Source: Candidatus Mediterraneibacter guildfordensis (GTDB lineage Bacteria > Bacillota > Clostridia > Lachnospirales > Lachnospiraceae). From it: a DNA stretch of 64,000 bases. This document shows positions 38,341-47,413 of this stretch, piece by piece (the stretch's first letter is position 1; every line of letters begins with the position of its first letter). The stretch is from positions 1 to 64,000 of the forward strand of contig DXIS01000031.1 of NCBI GenBank assembly GCA_019112735.1. The letters are read 5' to 3'. Both the position numbers and the translations under genes were made by a program. Below the pieces are notes generated by a model that had not been told where the DNA came from, did no database searches, and saw only the letters and a list, made by a program, of their open reading frames with translations.

Positions 38341-39674
38341 ATATCACACCAAGTTTTTTCGTTATCGCGGCAGCCTATGTCGTGACAGTTGTTATCATAC
38401 TTTACTGGACATTTAAAGATAAGATCATGAAACCCGTCTGGGGCCGGCTGGTCGCAGCCATTGCAGCATTTGCGGCAGTAGCGGTCGGCGGCAGCATGGG
38501 ATATGTAATATTCGGGCCGGACAGTTATGTCCAGCCCTTTATTACGGTTGTCACGGCGTTCGGGTGCTTTTTTATCCCTTATATCGTGCTGGATTACAAT
38601 CTGGGACAGTGCCTGTTTATCTCAGGTGTTGTCAAATGTTATGCGGATGATATCGCGCTGCTGGCAACGTCCCTTTATTATCTCGTGTCGGATGATCTGC
38701 CGGAGACTTATCTGGGCTTCCCGGTCTGGCCGGTGCTGTTGGTTACGGCGGTCACCTTCCCGCTGATCATGCTGTTTTACAGGAAACTGGTGCGGCCGGC
38801 GCTTGACTGCAGCGGATTCCTGAAGTCCTGGTCCTATACCTGGCTCATCCCGTTCATGGTGAATACGATGTATGCATTTTTCATGCAGCCGGGGTTCACC
38901 GTGATCAGTGATTTCCCGGGGGAGAAGTTCCTGTTCGTGCCGTATATGTGGGTGCTGCTTACGTTTGGTACATATGTGCTCCTCACGCTGGCGCTGCTCG
39001 GCCAGAGCCAGAACGCCCAGCTCCAGGAGGGGCTTCATATCTCAGAGACTCAGATCAATGCCCAGCAGAAGCAGCTGGAGAACCTGCAGGCGCATATCAG
39101 TGAAACGTCAAAACTCCGCCACGACATGCGGCATCATCTCCTGGCGATCAAAGCCTATGCCAAGGACGGGAAATGCGGGGACATCCTCAGCTATCTGGAG
39201 AAATGCATTTCCTTTATGGACCAGAGGGATCCGGGCGTGTGGAGCGGCAATCCGGTGGTGGACGCGCTGCTCGGGTATTATAAGGGCAATGCGGAGGATG
39301 AGGGGATCCGGACAGAACTCCATGTGGAGACGGATAAGCATCTTCCGGTCAGTGATACGGACATCTGCATCATCCTCGGCAATCTTCTGGAAAATGCCTA
39401 CGAGGCGTGCATGAGGCAGAAGAGGGGAGAACGGTTCATTAAGATCCGGCTCCATCACACCGGCGATGTACTGATCGTCATGGTGGAGAATTCCTATGAG
39501 GGGACCGTGCGCAAAGAAGACGGAAGATTCCTCTCGTCGAAAGCGGAGATGCGGAAGGGGATCGGCATCACGTCCGTGCTGGATGTATGTAAAAAATATA
39601 ACGGGATCCCGAAGATCGAATACAACGGATCCGTGTTTAAGGTTTCAATCCTGTTGAATGGAATTAGCAAATAG
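38337..39674 (+). CDS. GHKL-domain sensor histidine kinase (AgrC/HPK10-like)
   Basis: The 445-aa kinase has about six membrane helices in its first 220 residues and a coiled-coil stretch (QINAQQKQLENLQAHI). The H-box is SKLRHDMRHHLLAIKAYA (about 259-276), typical of the LytTR-partner group. The GHKL ATPase contains ILGNLLENAYEACMRQ and a G-box-like KGIGITSVLDVC. It is the cognate partner of the LytTR regulator that overlaps its start. The stimulus is unknown; AgrC-type relatives sense peptides. Confidence 0.93.
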   Translation: MNITPSFFVIAAAYVVTVVIILYWTFKDKIMKPVWGRLVAAIAAFAAVAVGGSMGYVIFGPDSYVQPFITVVTAFGCFFIPYIVLDYNLGQCLFISGVVKCYADDIALLATSLYYLVSDDLPETYLGFPVWPVLLVTAVTFPLIMLFYRKLVRPALDCSGFLKSWSYTWLIPFMVNTMYAFFMQPGFTVISDFPGEKFLFVPYMWVLLTFGTYVLLTLALLGQSQNAQLQEGLHISETQINAQQKQLENLQAHISETSKLRHDMRHHLLAIKAYAKDGKCGDILSYLEKCISFMDQRDPGVWSGNPVVDALLGYYKGNAEDEGIRTELHVETDKHLPVSDTDICIILGNLLENAYEACMRQKRGERFIKIRLHHTGDVLIVMVENSYEGTVRKEDGRFLSSKAEMRKGIGITSVLDVCKKYNGIPKIEYNGSVFKVSILLNGISK

Positions 39675-39682
39675 GGTATAAT
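39654..39682 (+). promoter_or_regulatory. candidate promoter of pfkA-dnaX operon
   Basis: TTGAAT (39654-39659) and TATAAT (39677-39682) are spaced by 17 bp. The promoter overlaps the last codons of the histidine kinase gene. Transcription would start right at the hairpin of 39688-39720. Confidence 0.6.
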
Positions 39683-39687
39683 AATAG

Positions 39688-39720
39688 GCAGTCGAGACAA
39701 CCCCGGCTGCTTATTTTTTT
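39688..39720 (+). terminator. hairpin with T run between the kinase gene and pfkA
   Basis: GCAGTCG (39689-39695) pairs with CGGCTGC (39704-39710, one G·T), followed by TTATTTTTTT. It is a plausible terminator for the two-component operon. If the promoter at 39654-39682 is real, the hairpin would lie at the 5' end of the pfkA message. Confidence 0.6.
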
Positions 39721-39783
39721 CCGGACGGGGATCCGGGGCGGAAGAAGCGGATGCCGGCAGAGATAGTAAGGAGGAAACGGACT

Positions 39784-40860
39784 ATGTTAAGAATCGGAAT
39801 GTTGACAAGCGGCGGTGACTGCCAGGCGCTGAATGCGGCGATGCGCGGCGTCGTGAAAGGGATCTGTTCCAAGAGGAGCGACGTGGAGATCTATGGATTT
39901 AAAGACGGGTACAAGGGTCTGATCTATGCGGACTTCAGCATGCTCACATCCAAAGATTTCTCGGGCATCCTGACGCGGGGCGGCACCATCCTGGGTACGT
40001 CCAGACAGCCGTTCAAGCTGATGCGCGTGCCGGACAAGGACGGGCTTGACAAGGTTGAGGCGATGAAGCATACATACCACAAGCTGAACCTGAACTGCCT
40101 GGTGATCCTGGGCGGGAACGGAACGCACAAGACGGCGAACATGCTCCGGGAGGAAGGGCTCAATGTCATCACACTTCCGAAGACCATCGACAACGACCTC
40201 TGGGGAACGGATATGACTTTCGGGTTCCAGAGCGCGGTGGACGTTGCCACGGACACCATCGACCGGATCCACACGACCGCAACATCACACAGCCGTGTGT
40301 TCATCATCGAGGTTATGGGACATAAAGTAGGACACGTGACGCTCCACGCGGGCATCGCAGGCGGCGCGGACATCATCCTCCTGCCGGAGATCCCCTACGA
40401 CATCAAGGCCATCAAGAAAGTGATCGAAGGCCGCAGCAATGCGGGCAAGCCGTTTACCATCCTGGCGGTGGCAGAGGGTGCGATCTCTAAGAAGGACGCG
40501 AAACTGTCCAAGAAAGAATATAAAGAGAAGCTGGCGAAGCGGAAATACCCGTCCATTGCTTATGAGGTGGCGGAGCAGATCCAGAAAGAGACCGGCAAGG
40601 AAGTCCGCATCACAGTCCCGGGCCACACCCAGAGAGGCGGTTCTCCGTGCCCCTACGATCGCGTATTTGCCACGAGAGTGGGCGCGAAGGCGGCGGAGCT
40701 GATCCTGGCGGAGAAGTACGGATATATGGTAGCGATGAAGAACGGGGAGACGACGAAGGTGCCGCTTGAGGAAGTGGCAGGCAAGCTGAAGACCGTCGAT
40801 CCGAAATGCGGGCTGATCAAAGAGGCAAGAATGACCGGCATCAGCTTTGGAGATGAATAA
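39784..40860 (+). CDS. pfkA: 6-phosphofructokinase (mixed ATP/PPi signature)
   Basis: The 358-aa enzyme phosphorylates fructose-6-phosphate. The nucleotide or PPi loop is TSGGDCQALNAAMRG, the active-site base region is PKTIDNDLWGTD (about 132-143), and VMGHKVGHVTLHAGIAGGAD follows. Phosphate-donor determinants are mixed. GGNGTHKTA keeps the Gly (residue 113) usual in ATP enzymes, whereas Lys 133 in PKTIDND is usual in PPi-dependent enzymes. Donor choice therefore cannot be assigned. The start ATG 39784 has AAGGAGG about 9 nt upstream. Its stop overlaps the dnaX start by 1 bp (TAATG). Confidence 0.93.
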   Translation: MLRIGMLTSGGDCQALNAAMRGVVKGICSKRSDVEIYGFKDGYKGLIYADFSMLTSKDFSGILTRGGTILGTSRQPFKLMRVPDKDGLDKVEAMKHTYHKLNLNCLVILGGNGTHKTANMLREEGLNVITLPKTIDNDLWGTDMTFGFQSAVDVATDTIDRIHTTATSHSRVFIIEVMGHKVGHVTLHAGIAGGADIILLPEIPYDIKAIKKVIEGRSNAGKPFTILAVAEGAISKKDAKLSKKEYKEKLAKRKYPSIAYEVAEQIQKETGKEVRITVPGHTQRGGSPCPYDRVFATRVGAKAAELILAEKYGYMVAMKNGETTKVPLEEVAGKLKTVDPKCGLIKEARMTGISFGDE

Positions 40861-42467
40861 TGTCGTATACGGCGCTTTACAGGAAGTTCCGGCCCACAGA
40901 GTTCGAGGACGTTAAAGGGCAGGACCATATCATTACAACTTTACAGAATCAGATCCGGGCGAACCGGATCGGGCATGCGTATCTGTTCTGCGGGACGCGG
41001 GGCACCGGCAAGACGACCGTGGCGAAAATATTTGCGAAGGCAGTCAACTGCGAGCATCCGGTGAACGGAAGCCCCTGCGGGGAATGCGCCATGTGCAGAT
41101 CCATCGCGGCGGGCACATCCATGAATGTGATCGAGATCGACGCGGCCTCCAATAACGGCGTGGACAATATCCGGGAGATCCGGGAGGAAGTGACCTACCG
41201 GCCCACGGAAGGAAAGTATAAGGTCTATATCATCGATGAGGTCCATATGCTTTCCACGGGCGCTTTCAACGCGCTCCTGAAGACGTTGGAGGAGCCGCCG
41301 GAGTACGTGATCTTCATCCTGGCGACCACGGAGGCGAACCGGATCCCGGTGACCATCATGTCCCGGTGCCAGCACTATGAGTTCAAACGGATCAGCATCG
41401 AGACCATCACGGACCGGATGAGGGAACTGATGACCGCGGAGCAGGTGGACGTGGAGGAGAAGGCGCTCCGATATATCGCGAAGGCGGCCGACGGGTCCAT
41501 GCGTGACGCCCTGAGCATCCTGGACCAGTGCATCGCATTTTACCTGGGGCAGAAGCTGACCTACGACAATGTGCTGGAAGTGCTGGGCGCGGTGGACACG
41601 GATGTGTTCAGCCGGCTGCTTCGGAAAGTCCTGGACCGGGACGTGGCCGGGGTGCTGGATATCGTGGACGACCTGGTCATGCAGGGCCGGGAGCTGACCC
41701 AGCTGGCGGCGGACCTGACCTGGTATCTCCGGAACTTGCTTCTGGTAAAGACTTCTGATAATATAGAGGATGTTCTTGACGTATCCACGGAAAATATGGC
41801 GCAGCTGAAAGAGGAGGCGCAGATGATCGAGCCGGATATGCTCTACCGGTACATCCGCATCCTCTCGGAGCTTGCGAACCAGCTGAAGTTCGCCACGCAG
41901 AAGCGGGTGCTGCTGGAGGTGGCGCTCATCAAACTGTGTACGCCGGCCATGGAGACGGATCAGGATTCTGTCCTGGACCGGATCCGCGCGGTGGAAGAGA
42001 AGCTGGCCAAGGCCGAGGAACAGGGATTTGCCGTTATGCCGGCGGGACAGCCCGGGGTGCAGACCCGGGGCGGATCTCCGGACGGCGGGGCGGAAGCCCG
42101 GAGAAATGCCGAAGCTGAGGCGGTCAGCAGGGGGATCCCCGTGGCGGTGCCGGAGGATGTACAGGAAGCGGTGAAGAACTTCCGGTCCATCGTCAGTGAG
42201 GCATCGGGGATCCTCAGAGGATATCTGAAGAAAGCCCGCTTAAGTCTGGGCGGGGAGAACCGTCTGATGATCGTGCTCCCTGACGCGCTGGCTGCAGGTG
42301 TGGTCGGAAGAGAGGACCATGTGCAGGAGCTGGAACGCCTGATCGAAGAGCGGATCGGGAAAAAAGTGGAAGTGGAAGTCCGCCATGTGGAAGAAGGACG
42401 GCGCTTCGAAGATACATTTGTGGATATCGGGCAGAATATTAATATGGAAATAACAGTGGAGGATTAG
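40860..42467 (+). CDS. dnaX: DNA polymerase III subunit gamma/tau
   Basis: The 535-aa clamp-loader subunit has Walker [18 protein letters not shown] (about 45-61), four zinc-ligand Cys residues in [16 protein letters not shown], Walker [13 protein letters not shown] and the SRC motif [11 protein letters not shown]. The C-terminal tau-like region (about 390-535) has an Ala/Gly-rich linker. No slippery frameshift sequence for a separate gamma product was recognised. It leads the conserved dnaX-ybaB-recR cluster and is translationally coupled to pfkA, an uncommon metabolic neighbour. Confidence 0.97.
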   Translation: MSYTALYRKFRPTEFEDVKGQDHIITTLQNQIRANRIGHAYLFCGTRGTGKTTVAKIFAKAVNCEHPVNGSPCGECAMCRSIAAGTSMNVIEIDAASNNGVDNIREIREEVTYRPTEGKYKVYIIDEVHMLSTGAFNALLKTLEEPPEYVIFILATTEANRIPVTIMSRCQHYEFKRISIETITDRMRELMTAEQVDVEEKALRYIAKAADGSMRDALSILDQCIAFYLGQKLTYDNVLEVLGAVDTDVFSRLLRKVLDRDVAGVLDIVDDLVMQGRELTQLAADLTWYLRNLLLVKTSDNIEDVLDVSTENMAQLKEEAQMIEPDMLYRYIRILSELANQLKFATQKRVLLEVALIKLCTPAMETDQDSVLDRIRAVEEKLAKAEEQGFAVMPAGQPGVQTRGGSPDGGAEARRNAEAEAVSRGIPVAVPEDVQEAVKNFRSIVSEASGILRGYLKKARLSLGGENRLMIVLPDALAAGVVGREDHVQELERLIEERIGKKVEVEVRHVEEGRRFEDTFVDIGQNINMEITVED

Positions 42468-42469
42468 AT

Positions 42470-42823
42470 ATGGCGAAACGCGGAGGATTCCCGGGCGGCG
42501 GTATGCCGGGGAACATGGCGAATCTTATGAAACAGGCGCAGCGCATGCAGCGTCAGATGGAAGAGCAGCAGAAAGAGCTGGAGTCGAAGGAATTCACGGC
42601 GACGGCGGGCGGCGGCGCGGTAGAAGTGACCGTGTCCGGTAAGCGCGAGGTGACCGGCGTGAAGCTTGCGGAAGAAGTAGTGGATCCGGACGACATCGAG
42701 ATGCTCCAGGATCTGATCGTGGCGGCGGTAAATGAAGCCATGCGCAAGGTTGACGAGGAGAGCGGCGCGGCGATGTCGAAGCTGACCGGCGGCCTGGGCG
42801 GCGGCATCCCGGGGATGTTCTGA
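42470..42823 (+). CDS. ybaB: nucleoid-associated protein YbaB/EbfC family
   Basis: The 117-aa protein has a Gly/Met-rich N-terminus ([20 protein letters not shown]), the YbaB core (helical [18 protein letters not shown], then [18 protein letters not shown] and [20 protein letters not shown]) and a Gly-rich C-terminus. Family dimers bind DNA. GGAGG within the end of dnaX serves as its ribosome site. It is followed by recR after 1 bp. Confidence 0.95.
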   Translation: MAKRGGFPGGGMPGNMANLMKQAQRMQRQMEEQQKELESKEFTATAGGGAVEVTVSGKREVTGVKLAEEVVDPDDIEMLQDLIVAAVNEAMRKVDEESGAAMSKLTGGLGGGIPGMF

Positions 42824-42824
42824 G

Positions 42825-43421
42825 ATGGATTACTACAGTCATGAGATCAGCCGCCTGATCGAAGAGTTCTCAAGACTTCCGGGCATCGGGAGCAAATCCG
42901 CGCAGCGGCTGGCTTTCCATGTGATCAATATGCCCGAGGAGCAGGTGGAGTCGCTGGCCAGGTCCATTCTGGACGCGCGCAGGAATGTCCGCTACTGTAA
43001 GGAGTGCTGCACGCTGACGGATGCCGAGGTTTGTCCGATCTGCAGCAACCCGGAGCGGGACCATAAGACGATCATGGTGGTGGAGTCCCCGCGGGATCTG
43101 GCGGCTTACGAGAAAACCGGGAAATACAATGGCGTCTATCATGTGCTTCACGGAGCCATCTCCCCGATGCTGGGCATCGGACCGGGGGATATCCGGCTGA
43201 AAGAACTGATGGAGCGGCTCCAGGGGGATGTGGACGAGGTGATCATCGCCACCAATTCCAGCCTGGAGGGCGAGACGACGGCCATGTATATCAGCAAGCT
43301 CATCAAACCGGCCGGGATCAAAGTGAGCCGGATCGCCAGCGGCGTGCCCGTGGGCGGCGATCTGGAATACATTGACGAAGTGACGCTTCTGCGGGCGCTG
43401 GAGGGAAGGACAGAACTGTAA
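42825..43421 (+). CDS. recR: recombination protein RecR
   Basis: The 198-aa protein acts with RecO and RecF in gap repair. The N-terminal helix-hairpin-helix is [16 protein letters not shown], the four-Cys zinc finger is [19 protein letters not shown], and the TOPRIM domain starts at [17 protein letters not shown]. The Walker-like [21 protein letters not shown] is at the C-terminus. Length is typical. Its stop codon overlaps the LacI-family start (TAATG). Confidence 0.97.
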   Translation: MDYYSHEISRLIEEFSRLPGIGSKSAQRLAFHVINMPEEQVESLARSILDARRNVRYCKECCTLTDAEVCPICSNPERDHKTIMVVESPRDLAAYEKTGKYNGVYHVLHGAISPMLGIGPGDIRLKELMERLQGDVDEVIIATNSSLEGETTAMYISKLIKPAGIKVSRIASGVPVGGDLEYIDEVTLLRALEGRTEL

Positions 43422-44566
43422 TGGGCAGGAAAAAGGTGACGTCCTCTGATGTGGCGGAGCGGGCCGGGGTATCACAGGCGACGGTATCCATGGTCCTCAA
43501 TAAAAAGTATAATGTATCGTTTTCCAGGGATGTGATCCGCAGAGTGGAAGAAGCGGCGGCCGAACTGGGCTATGAACTTCCGAAGCGCAGGAAGCGCAAG
43601 GAAGAGGCGAGGCGGGAAAATCTGCTGGTAGTCATAAGTCCCAATCTCACCAATCCCTACTATGTGATGCTGCTTCAGGGCATCGAATCCCGGGCGGCGG
43701 AAAAAGGGTTCGGCATCTTCGTATGCAATACGCAGCGGGATCTGAAGATGGAAGAACGCTACCTGAAGATGATCCCCGGCATGAATCCCCAGGGGCTTAT
43801 CTACATGTGCAATCCCAGCCAGTGCTTCATGGACCGGGTGGAGGAGCTCTCAAAGCGGATCCCGGTGGTCGTGGTCAATAACCAGAACGAGAAGCTGAAT
43901 GTAGACGTGGTTGATCTGGACAATTCCAAGCTGGGCCGCCTTATGGCGCGCCACCTGCTGGAACTGGGGCACCGGGATGTGGGCTACATTGCGCCTCCGC
44001 TGACCGTGCGGCAGAAGCAGAGGTCCAAACGTGTGGAAGGATTCCTTAAGGAATTCCAGAAAGCCGGGCTGGACGGGCATGTGGTGATCAAGGCGGCGGA
44101 CGAGCAGATGGATAAAGATATCCCGGGGATCGATTCGGAGTACCGGATCGGCTATGACCTGACAAAGGAGCTGCTGTGGGAACATCCGGAGCTGACCGCC
44201 ATCGTCGGGCTGAATGATATGATCGCATTCGGCATCATGGATGCCCTGCACGACGCGAAGTACAAAGTTCCCGGCGACATGTCGGTGATGGGATGCGACA
44301 ATACGCTGTTCGCGAAGGTGAAGGAAGTCTCCCTGACGACGATCGAACATTTCGTTATTTATAAAGGGATGGATGCATGCGACATTATCATTAAAAAAAT
44401 GGATCCCCGCATGAAGAAATATTCGGAGATCGAACCGGTCAGTATCTATCACGTGGAATACGAGCCCCGGATCGTCGTGAGAGGAACGACGTCCTATCCG
44501 CGGACGGAGCGTAAGAAAAAAGATAAAATTAATAAAAATCAAGAAAATATTAGTAATAATATTTGA
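43421..44566 (+). CDS. LacI-family transcriptional regulator
   Basis: The 381-aa regulator has an N-terminal HTH (TSSDVAERAGVSQATVSMVLN, about 7-27) and a periplasmic-binding-protein-like sensor domain (LLVVISPNLTNPYYVMLLQGIE, then IVGLNDMIAFGIMDAL and GDMSVMGCDN). The C-terminal about 20 residues are Lys/Asn-rich. Its start overlaps the recR stop, but the transaldolase and transketolase genes lie downstream, so it may act on them. The inducer is unknown. Confidence 0.93.
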   Translation: MGRKKVTSSDVAERAGVSQATVSMVLNKKYNVSFSRDVIRRVEEAAAELGYELPKRRKRKEEARRENLLVVISPNLTNPYYVMLLQGIESRAAEKGFGIFVCNTQRDLKMEERYLKMIPGMNPQGLIYMCNPSQCFMDRVEELSKRIPVVVVNNQNEKLNVDVVDLDNSKLGRLMARHLLELGHRDVGYIAPPLTVRQKQRSKRVEGFLKEFQKAGLDGHVVIKAADEQMDKDIPGIDSEYRIGYDLTKELLWEHPELTAIVGLNDMIAFGIMDALHDAKYKVPGDMSVMGCDNTLFAKVKEVSLTTIEHFVIYKGMDACDIIIKKMDPRMKKYSEIEPVSIYHVEYEPRIVVRGTTSYPRTERKKKDKINKNQENISNNI

Positions 44567-44573
44567 ACCATAA

Positions 44574-44600
44574 TGAGGGGTGCATTGCATACACCCCTTA
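44574..44600 (+). terminator. weak terminator-like hairpin after the LacI-family gene
   Basis: AGGGGTG and CACCCCT form a 7-bp stem (44576-44582 with 44592-44598), and AAATTAT rather than a T run follows. It is a weak candidate for ending the dnaX-recR-lacI transcript. Confidence 0.4.
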
Positions 44601-44625
44601 AATTATGCGGGATCAAGGAGAATGT

Positions 44626-44661
44626 GACTGTTAAATATTAATTAATATAAATAAAACAGTC
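44626..44661. promoter_or_regulatory. nested palindrome, candidate operator upstream of transaldolase
   Basis: GACTGTT and AACAGTC (44626-44632 and 44655-44661) flank a perfect 14-bp palindrome ATATTAATTAATAT (44635-44648). It lies between the LacI-family gene and the transaldolase promoter. It is a reasonable operator candidate, although it lacks the usual CG centre of LacI-family sites. Confidence 0.4.
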
Positions 44662-44713
44662 GTGAAAACCGTATTTATTTAATGAGCTGTGTGATTAATA
44701 TTTTCCGGCGGTG

Positions 44714-44742
44714 TTGACCGGCGTTTTTCTAATGGATATAAT
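44714..44742 (+). promoter_or_regulatory. promoter of the transaldolase-transketolase operon
   Basis: TTGACC (44714-44719) and TATAAT (44737-44742) are spaced by 17 bp, 45 bp before the transaldolase ATG. Confidence 0.82.
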
Positions 44743-44786
44743 GAGGTCAGAAACGTAAAAACGGTCAGTTTTAAGGAGGAGCAGCA

Positions 44787-45440
44787 ATGAGATTTTTTAT
44801 TGACACAGCAAATGTAGAAGATATCAAAAAGGCAAATGATATGGGCGTCATCTGCGGCGTGACAACGAACCCGTCCCTGATCGCGAAAGAGGGTCGCGTG
44901 TTCGAAGAAGTGATCGCAGAGATCGCATCGATCGTGGACGGACCGATCAGCGGCGAGGTAAAGGCCACGACAACGGATGCGGAGGGCATGATCAGGGAAG
45001 GACGCGAGATCGCTAAGATCCACCCGAACATGGTCGTAAAGATCCCGATGACTGCAGAAGGGCTCAAAGCGGTGAAAGTTCTTTCCGCTGAGGGCGTGAA
45101 GACGAATGTGACCCTGATCTTTACCGCAAACCAGGCGCTTCTGGCTGCACGGGCAGGCGCTACATATGTTTCACCGTTCCTGGGCCGTCTGGATGACATT
45201 TCCGTAAGGGGCGTGGACCTGATCAATGAGATCGCACAGATCTTCGAAGTGGCAGGCATCGAGACAGAGATCATCGCGGCAAGCATCCGCAACCCGATGC
45301 ATATCACAGACTGCGCGCTGGCAGGAGCGGACATCGCGACGGTTCCGTACAAGGTGATCGAGCAGATGACACACCATCCGCTGACCGATGCGGGCATCAA
45401 AAAATTCCAGGAAGACTATATCGCAGTATTTGGAGAGTAA
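44787..45440 (+). CDS. transaldolase, FSA/TalC-like short form
   Basis: The 217-aa TIM-barrel protein belongs to the short transaldolase/fructose-6-phosphate aldolase family. [15 protein letters not shown] begins the barrel, and the Schiff-base Lys is K85 in [11 protein letters not shown]. Two positions that separate the activities point to transaldolase. Glu57 (SGEVKATT) replaces the Gln of E. coli FSA, and Phe131 (SPFLGR) replaces its Tyr. It lies directly before the two transketolase genes, which fits a non-oxidative pentose phosphate operon. TAAGGAGG precedes the ATG. Confidence 0.93.
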   Translation: MRFFIDTANVEDIKKANDMGVICGVTTNPSLIAKEGRVFEEVIAEIASIVDGPISGEVKATTTDAEGMIREGREIAKIHPNMVVKIPMTAEGLKAVKVLSAEGVKTNVTLIFTANQALLAARAGATYVSPFLGRLDDISVRGVDLINEIAQIFEVAGIETEIIAASIRNPMHITDCALAGADIATVPYKVIEQMTHHPLTDAGIKKFQEDYIAVFGE

Positions 45441-45453
45441 AAAGGAGAAATCA

Positions 45454-46290
45454 ATGGACAAGCTTAAACTGATGAAAATTGCAAACGAGGTCCGGAAAGG
45501 CATCGTGACGTCAGTACACAGCGCAAAGGCGGGACATCCAGGCGGATCCCTGTCGGCGGCTGACATCTTTACGTATCTGTATTTCGAGGAGCTCAATATC
45601 GATCCGAAGGATCCGAAGAAGGCGGACCGAGACCGTTTCGTCCTGTCCAAAGGCCATACGGCGCCGGGGCTCTATTCCGTGCTGGCGGAGCGGGGATATT
45701 TCCCGAAAGAAGATCTGAAGACACTGCGCCACACCGGTTCCTATCTTCAGGGACATCCGGATATGAAGCACATCCCGGGCGTGGACATGTCCTCCGGCTC
45801 ACTTGGCCAGGGCATCTCGGCGGCTGTGGGTATGGCGATCGCGGCAAAACTCCGGGGGGATGATTACAGAGTGTACACCCTTCTCGGGGACGGCGAGATC
45901 CAGGAAGGCCAGGTGTGGGAGGCTTCCATGCTGGCAGCGCACAGGAAACTGGACAATCTCGTGGTGATCGTGGACAACAATAACCTTCAGATCGACGGGG
46001 CGATCAGCGAAGTCAACTCTCCGTACCCGATCGATAAGAAGTTCGAGGCGTTTAATTTCCATGTGATCAACATTGACGGTAATGATTTCGATCAGATCGA
46101 CGCGGCGTTCAAAGAGGCGAAGACCGTGAAAGGACAGCCCACGGCGATCATCGCAAAGACCCTCAAGGGCAAAGGCGTCTCTTTCATGGAGAACCAGGCG
46201 GGATGGCATGGCAAGGCGCCGAACGACGAAGAATACAAGATCGCAATGGAAGATCTGGAAAAGGCAGGTGAAGCATTATGTCAGATGTAA
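45454..46290 (+). CDS. transketolase, N-terminal subunit
   Basis: The 278-aa protein is the thiamine-diphosphate pyrophosphate-binding half of a split transketolase. It has SAKAGHPGGSLSAADIFTYL, SSGSLGQGISAAVGMAIAAK, and the ThDP motif GDGEIQEGQVWEA to VIVDNNNLQIDG. The start ATG 45454 has AAAGGAG about 6 nt upstream. The partner gene overlaps its end by 13 bp, giving tight stoichiometry. Split transketolases are common in Firmicutes. Confidence 0.95.
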   Translation: MDKLKLMKIANEVRKGIVTSVHSAKAGHPGGSLSAADIFTYLYFEELNIDPKDPKKADRDRFVLSKGHTAPGLYSVLAERGYFPKEDLKTLRHTGSYLQGHPDMKHIPGVDMSSGSLGQGISAAVGMAIAAKLRGDDYRVYTLLGDGEIQEGQVWEASMLAAHRKLDNLVVIVDNNNLQIDGAISEVNSPYPIDKKFEAFNFHVINIDGNDFDQIDAAFKEAKTVKGQPTAIIAKTLKGKGVSFMENQAGWHGKAPNDEEYKIAMEDLEKAGEALCQM

Positions 46291-47219
46291 AGAAGATCGC
46301 AACGAGGGACAGCTACGGCAACGCACTGGCTGAACTGGGAACAGAACATAAAGACATCGTAGTACTTGATGCGGATCTTGCGGCGGCGACCAAGACCGGC
46401 GTCTTCAAGAAGGCACATCCGGACCGCTTCATCGACTGTGGAATCGCCGAGAGCAATATGATGGGCGTGGCGGCAGGCCTTGCGGCAGCGGGGATGGTCC
46501 CGTTCGCCAGCACATTTGCCATGTTCGCGGCAGGACGCGCATATGAGCAGGTGAGAAACTCCATCGGATATCCCCACCTGAACGTCAAGATCGGCGCAAC
46601 CCACGCAGGCATCTCCGTCGGCGAAGACGGCGCCACCCACCAGTGCAATGAAGACCTGGCGCTGATGCGTACGATCCCGGGCATGACCGTGATCTGCCCC
46701 TCCGACGACGTAGAGGCAAGAGCGGCGGTCCGCGCGGCATACGAACTCGACGGCCCGGTATACATGCGGTTCGGGCGTCTGGCCGTGCCGGTGATCAACG
46801 ACCGGCCGGATTATAAATTCGTGATCGGAAAAGGCGTGGTCTTAAGAGAAGGAAAAGACGTGACCATCATCGCAACAGGCCTTCCGGTATGCAACTGCCT
46901 GGAAGCGGCGGAAAAACTGGCGGCTGACGGGATCGAAGCAAAAGTCATCAACATCCACACCATCAAACCGCTGGATGAAGAACTGGTGCTGGCGGCGGCA
47001 AAAGAGACCGGCAGAGTCGTAACCGTGGAAGAACACTCCGTCATCGGCGGACTGGGCAGCGCAGTGTGCGACGTACTTTCCGAAAAAGCGCCGACAAAAG
47101 TACTGAAGATCGGCATCAACGACGTGTTCGGCGAGTCCGGGCCGGCGCTGGAACTGATAAAGAAGTACGGGCTGGATGCAGACAGCATATATGAAAAAGT
47201 AAAAGAGTTTACAGAATAG
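46278..47219 (+). CDS. transketolase, C-terminal subunit
   Basis: The 313-aa protein is the pyrimidine-binding half of the split transketolase. It has the catalytic Glu region FIDCGIAESNMMGVAAGLAA, then GATHAGISVGEDGATHQCNE, and a C-terminal transketolase domain (VVTVEEHSVIGGLGSAVCD). AGGTGAAG in the end of the upstream gene is the ribosome site. A long perfect palindrome follows 4 bp after its stop codon. Confidence 0.95.
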   Translation: MSDVKKIATRDSYGNALAELGTEHKDIVVLDADLAAATKTGVFKKAHPDRFIDCGIAESNMMGVAAGLAAAGMVPFASTFAMFAAGRAYEQVRNSIGYPHLNVKIGATHAGISVGEDGATHQCNEDLALMRTIPGMTVICPSDDVEARAAVRAAYELDGPVYMRFGRLAVPVINDRPDYKFVIGKGVVLREGKDVTIIATGLPVCNCLEAAEKLAADGIEAKVINIHTIKPLDEELVLAAAKETGRVVTVEEHSVIGGLGSAVCDVLSEKAPTKVLKIGINDVFGESGPALELIKKYGLDADSIYEKVKEFTE

Positions 47220-47223
47220 TTTT

Positions 47224-47282
47224 TAAAATGTAATCGGGGACGTAGTAAAATTGAATTTTACTACGTCCCCGATTACATTTTA
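47224..47282. repeat. 59-bp perfect palindrome (REP-like or terminator)
   Basis: TAAAATGTAATCGGGGACGT and the following nine bases (47224-47252) are exactly complementary to 47254-47282 around one central base, a 29-bp perfect stem. The GGGGACGT core and the adjacent CCCTGTCCC (47284-47292) recall GGGGAC-type REP palindromes of Firmicutes. It follows the transketolase operon and probably also ends it. Arms this perfect suggest a repeat sequence rather than a simple terminator. Confidence 0.75.
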
Positions 47283-47413
47283 CCCTGTCCCTTTTTGGAA
47301 TTGTGTGAATTTGTCGAACTCTTCTGACACCAACTGATAAATTCAGCTTTCCCTCTGTGCTATTCTCTTTACGACGCCGGGGAAATATTGAATACAGGAA
47401 GGTGGATGCAGTT

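Noticed and set aside
39690-40860. Signal recognition particle RNA upstream of dnaX, as in Bacillus
   Set aside because: The space upstream of dnaX is pfkA coding sequence, and no SRP Alu/GNAR core is visible.
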